Assembly: GCA_030431635.1 (NCBI GenBank)
Contig: JAUIIL010000003.1
Span: 398,056-462,055 of the forward strand
From: Bacteriovoracia bacterium
GTDB lineage: Bacteria; Bdellovibrionota; Bacteriovoracia; Bacteriovoracales; Bacteriovoracaceae
DNA length: 64,000 nucleotides
Reading direction: 5' to 3'
The position numbers and the translations under genes were made by a program. Within the stretch, counting starts at the first letter, position 1. Every line of letters begins with the position of its first letter. Below are positions 62,478 to 64,000 of this stretch, one piece after another. Under the pieces are notes generated by a model. It worked only from the letters and a program-made list of their open reading frames with translations, was not told the origin of the DNA and did no database searches.

Positions 62478-62738
62478 AATATTCTCCCCAAATATGTTGT
62501 TTATTTTTGAAATGTATTTTGTGCTGGGTTTTTATCGTATTTCCCAGCTTTTCTATAAATTCAGTTTTAAAATCCGTTTTCACGTTAAGTCTCAAATATC
62601 CTGCCCGAGACTTTTATATTTATCTAGAATTTTAGACTGAGCCCCTTCGTTTAGACACTTCAACCATATTTACTGAGTGCCTCGATTAGCAAAGGATTTC
62701 ATGCTATGACATGAAGTCCCAAGCAATTGGAGATACTT

Positions 62739-63149
62739 ATGGAAATTTTTGCAAAGAACCCACCAAAAGAAAAGCGACCTCACGGTAGGCCCCGTCGTTG
62801 GACTAATGAATTCATGACAATGGTGGCCCAGAAAGTCGTTGATGAAGGAATGACTTATCAAAAGGCAGGTAAGATTTTTGGTGTCTCTCAAGGTTCAATT
62901 GGCACTTGGGTCAAGAGATACAAACAAGGAACACTATCGGCCAGTTCAAAAACAAAAGAAGCCTCACCTGAGCTTCAAATTTACCGACTTGAAGGAGAAG
63001 TCAAAGAGCTTAAACAAGAGATTGGAAACCTCTATATTGAAAATCAGTTGTTAAAAAAAGCTCTCTGTCATTCACACTCGAAGAAAAGAGAGACTTCATC
63101 CGTAATCACCTCCGAGAATTTGGCTCAGTTTCAAAGGGGTGTAGAATGA
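62739..63149 (+). CDS. IS3-family OrfA (DNA-binding)
   Basis: 136 residues from ATG at 62739 with GGAG upstream. N-terminal 'RPHGRPRRWTNEFMTMVAQKVVDEGMTYQKAGKIFGVSQGSIGTWVKRY' is a helix-turn-helix of the IS3/IS911 type, followed by a leucine-zipper-like coiled coil. At 63053-63059 the codons TTA AAA AAA GCT contain an A7 run, a -1 slippery site; after slipping, the frame is open without a stop into OrfB. Confidence 0.92.
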   Translation: MEIFAKNPPKEKRPHGRPRRWTNEFMTMVAQKVVDEGMTYQKAGKIFGVSQGSIGTWVKRYKQGTLSASSKTKEASPELQIYRLEGEVKELKQEIGNLYIENQLLKKALCHSHSKKRETSSVITSENLAQFQRGVE

Positions 63150-63982
63150 TGGGGATATCAAGAGCTGCTTATTATTATCAACCACGAGAAAGCTCAAAAA
63201 AATATTCCGACTTTGAAGTTAGAGATATGATTGAAAAAATTCATCAAGAATATCACTATTATGGTTACAGACGAATTTATGAATATCTTCTCAGGCAGGA
63301 TATTAGAATCAACTCGAAGAGAATAAAACGAATAATGAGAGAGTTTGAGCTCTTCTCATCATTGAAGCGTTTATTTAAGGCCAGAGGGACCTATAGTGGC
63401 CTTAAAATCAAATATCCAAACATGATTAAAGGGATGAAGCTGACTGGCCCTAATCAAGTCTGGGCGACTGATTTAACCTATATAAAATTACGCCATCAGT
63501 TTGTTTACCTCTCAGCCATTATTGATATCTATACCAGAAAGATAGTTGGATGGGCGTTATCAAACAGTCTTGAGCATGAGTTTTGTTTAGAAGCCATGAG
63601 GATAGCTGTCGAGAAAGAAAAGCCTCCGGAGGGAGTTATCCATCATTCAGATAGAGGTGTTCAATACGTTTGTGAGCCTTATATCAATTATCTTTTAGAG
63701 AAGGGATTTAAGATCTCAATGTCCAGGCCAGGAACACCAGAAGAGAATGCTTTTATCGAATCATTTTTTAAGACTTTGAAGAAAGAGGAGATTTATTTTA
63801 GAAATTATAAAAATATGGAAGATGTCTTAAAACACCTTCCCAAATTTATCGATGAAGTTTATAACAAGAAAAGACTTCATTCATCTTTAGGCTATAAAAG
63901 CCCTGAAGAGTTTGAATCAGAAGTCTTAAAGATAAACCCGGCTAATCGTCCTATTCAGAAAATATGGGGGCGAACTGTCTAG
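63146..63982 (+). CDS. IS3-family OrfB transposase (DDE)
   Basis: 278 residues. HTH_21 region 'YHYYGYRRIYEYLLRQDIRINSKRIKRIMRE', then the integrase core with DDE: Asp in 'WATDLTYIKL', Asp in 'IHHSDRGVQYV', Glu in 'PEENAFIESFFKTLKKE', and 'KRLHSSLGYKSPEEFE' at the end. The ATG overlaps the OrfA stop; a fused OrfAB by -1 frameshift is the expected transposase. Complete. Confidence 0.95.
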   Translation: MMGISRAAYYYQPRESSKKYSDFEVRDMIEKIHQEYHYYGYRRIYEYLLRQDIRINSKRIKRIMREFELFSSLKRLFKARGTYSGLKIKYPNMIKGMKLTGPNQVWATDLTYIKLRHQFVYLSAIIDIYTRKIVGWALSNSLEHEFCLEAMRIAVEKEKPPEGVIHHSDRGVQYVCEPYINYLLEKGFKISMSRPGTPEENAFIESFFKTLKKEEIYFRNYKNMEDVLKHLPKFIDEVYNKKRLHSSLGYKSPEEFESEVLKINPANRPIQKIWGRTV

Positions 63983-64000
63983 TCAACGGGGCTCAGTTCA

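Larger units (their letters stand above)
62637..63996 (+). mobile_element. IS3-family insertion sequence, complete
   Basis: 1360 bases bounded by imperfect terminal inverted repeats of about 29 bases, both beginning CTGAGCCCC (left 62637, right ending 63996). It contains two overlapping genes in the 0 and -1 frames. No target-site duplication is seen, though only 4 bases of right flank are available. Both ends are intact and both genes lack internal stops, so it may be active. Confidence 0.9.

Noticed and set aside
1..64000. CRISPR arrays
   Set aside because: No regularly spaced repeats were seen in any intergenic region, and no cas genes.

Overview
The window is a compact AT-rich chromosome segment from a Gram-negative bacterium. 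Export signals, lipoboxes, an outer-membrane barrel, MltG and many secreted proteins of unknown function support that. Gene content and style (low GC, long runs of lineage-specific secreted proteins, a very frequent GGCC tetranucleotide) suggest a predatory-type bacterium of the Bacteriovorax/Halobacteriovorax group (Bdellovibrionota). That placement is an inference: no rRNA gene is present to test it.

Layout. 1-5.8 kb: a membrane protein cut by the window edge, a small outer-membrane barrel, a DksA-like zinc-finger protein, a flavin-reductase protein coupled to a degenerate trypsin-like lipoprotein, and the ruvX-mltG pair. 5.9-11.8 kb: a tight housekeeping operon, rho - DUF1385 membrane protein - prfA - prmC - murA - HIT protein. 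11.9-18.6 kb: secreted or envelope proteins, with an overlapping three-gene minus-strand operon that includes a methylthioribose-kinase-like enzyme and an exported nucleoside hydrolase. 18.7-24.7 kb: guaB and guaA (the two steps from IMP to GMP), separated by a DUF4105-like secreted protein, its coupled partner and one antisense gene. 24.7-33.2 kb: a lipoprotein, dnaE, a secreted protein coupled to a CsgG/FlgT-like lipoprotein, and an exported M29 aminopeptidase. 33.2-39.2 kb: queC, phosphoglucomutase, ferredoxin, a Na+/H+ antiporter-family protein, ilvE and a LOG-family protein. 39.3-43.3 kb: two adjacent exported phosphoesterase-like proteins (HAD-like and calcineurin-like). 43.4 kb: a glycine-rich RRM protein.

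43.8-49.5 kb is an accessory, decaying region, entirely minus-strand apart from a scrap of RRM gene. It holds a frameshifted gene tail, an intact two-gene cassette (small secreted protein plus a lytic-transglycosylase-like exported protein), a second copy of the RRM gene's 3' end, a broken gene joining a nucleotidyltransferase (NadD-like) domain to a possible ADP-ribosyltransferase domain, and a headless gene that starts exactly at the 3' CCA of tRNA-Val. This looks like the remains of an island inserted at the tRNA.

49.6-60.6 kb returns to core-like genes: an asymmetric ABC exporter pair, a DsbA-like lipoprotein, a 655-residue coiled-coil protein, pyk, queG, a beta-helix lipoprotein and an alpha/beta hydrolase. 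60.7-64 kb has tRNA-Phe with its terminator, a gene-poor stretch with a long inverted repeat, an exported beta-propeller protein, and a complete IS3-family insertion sequence with an A7 frameshift site.

Protein names rest on motifs read by eye; no database search was run.
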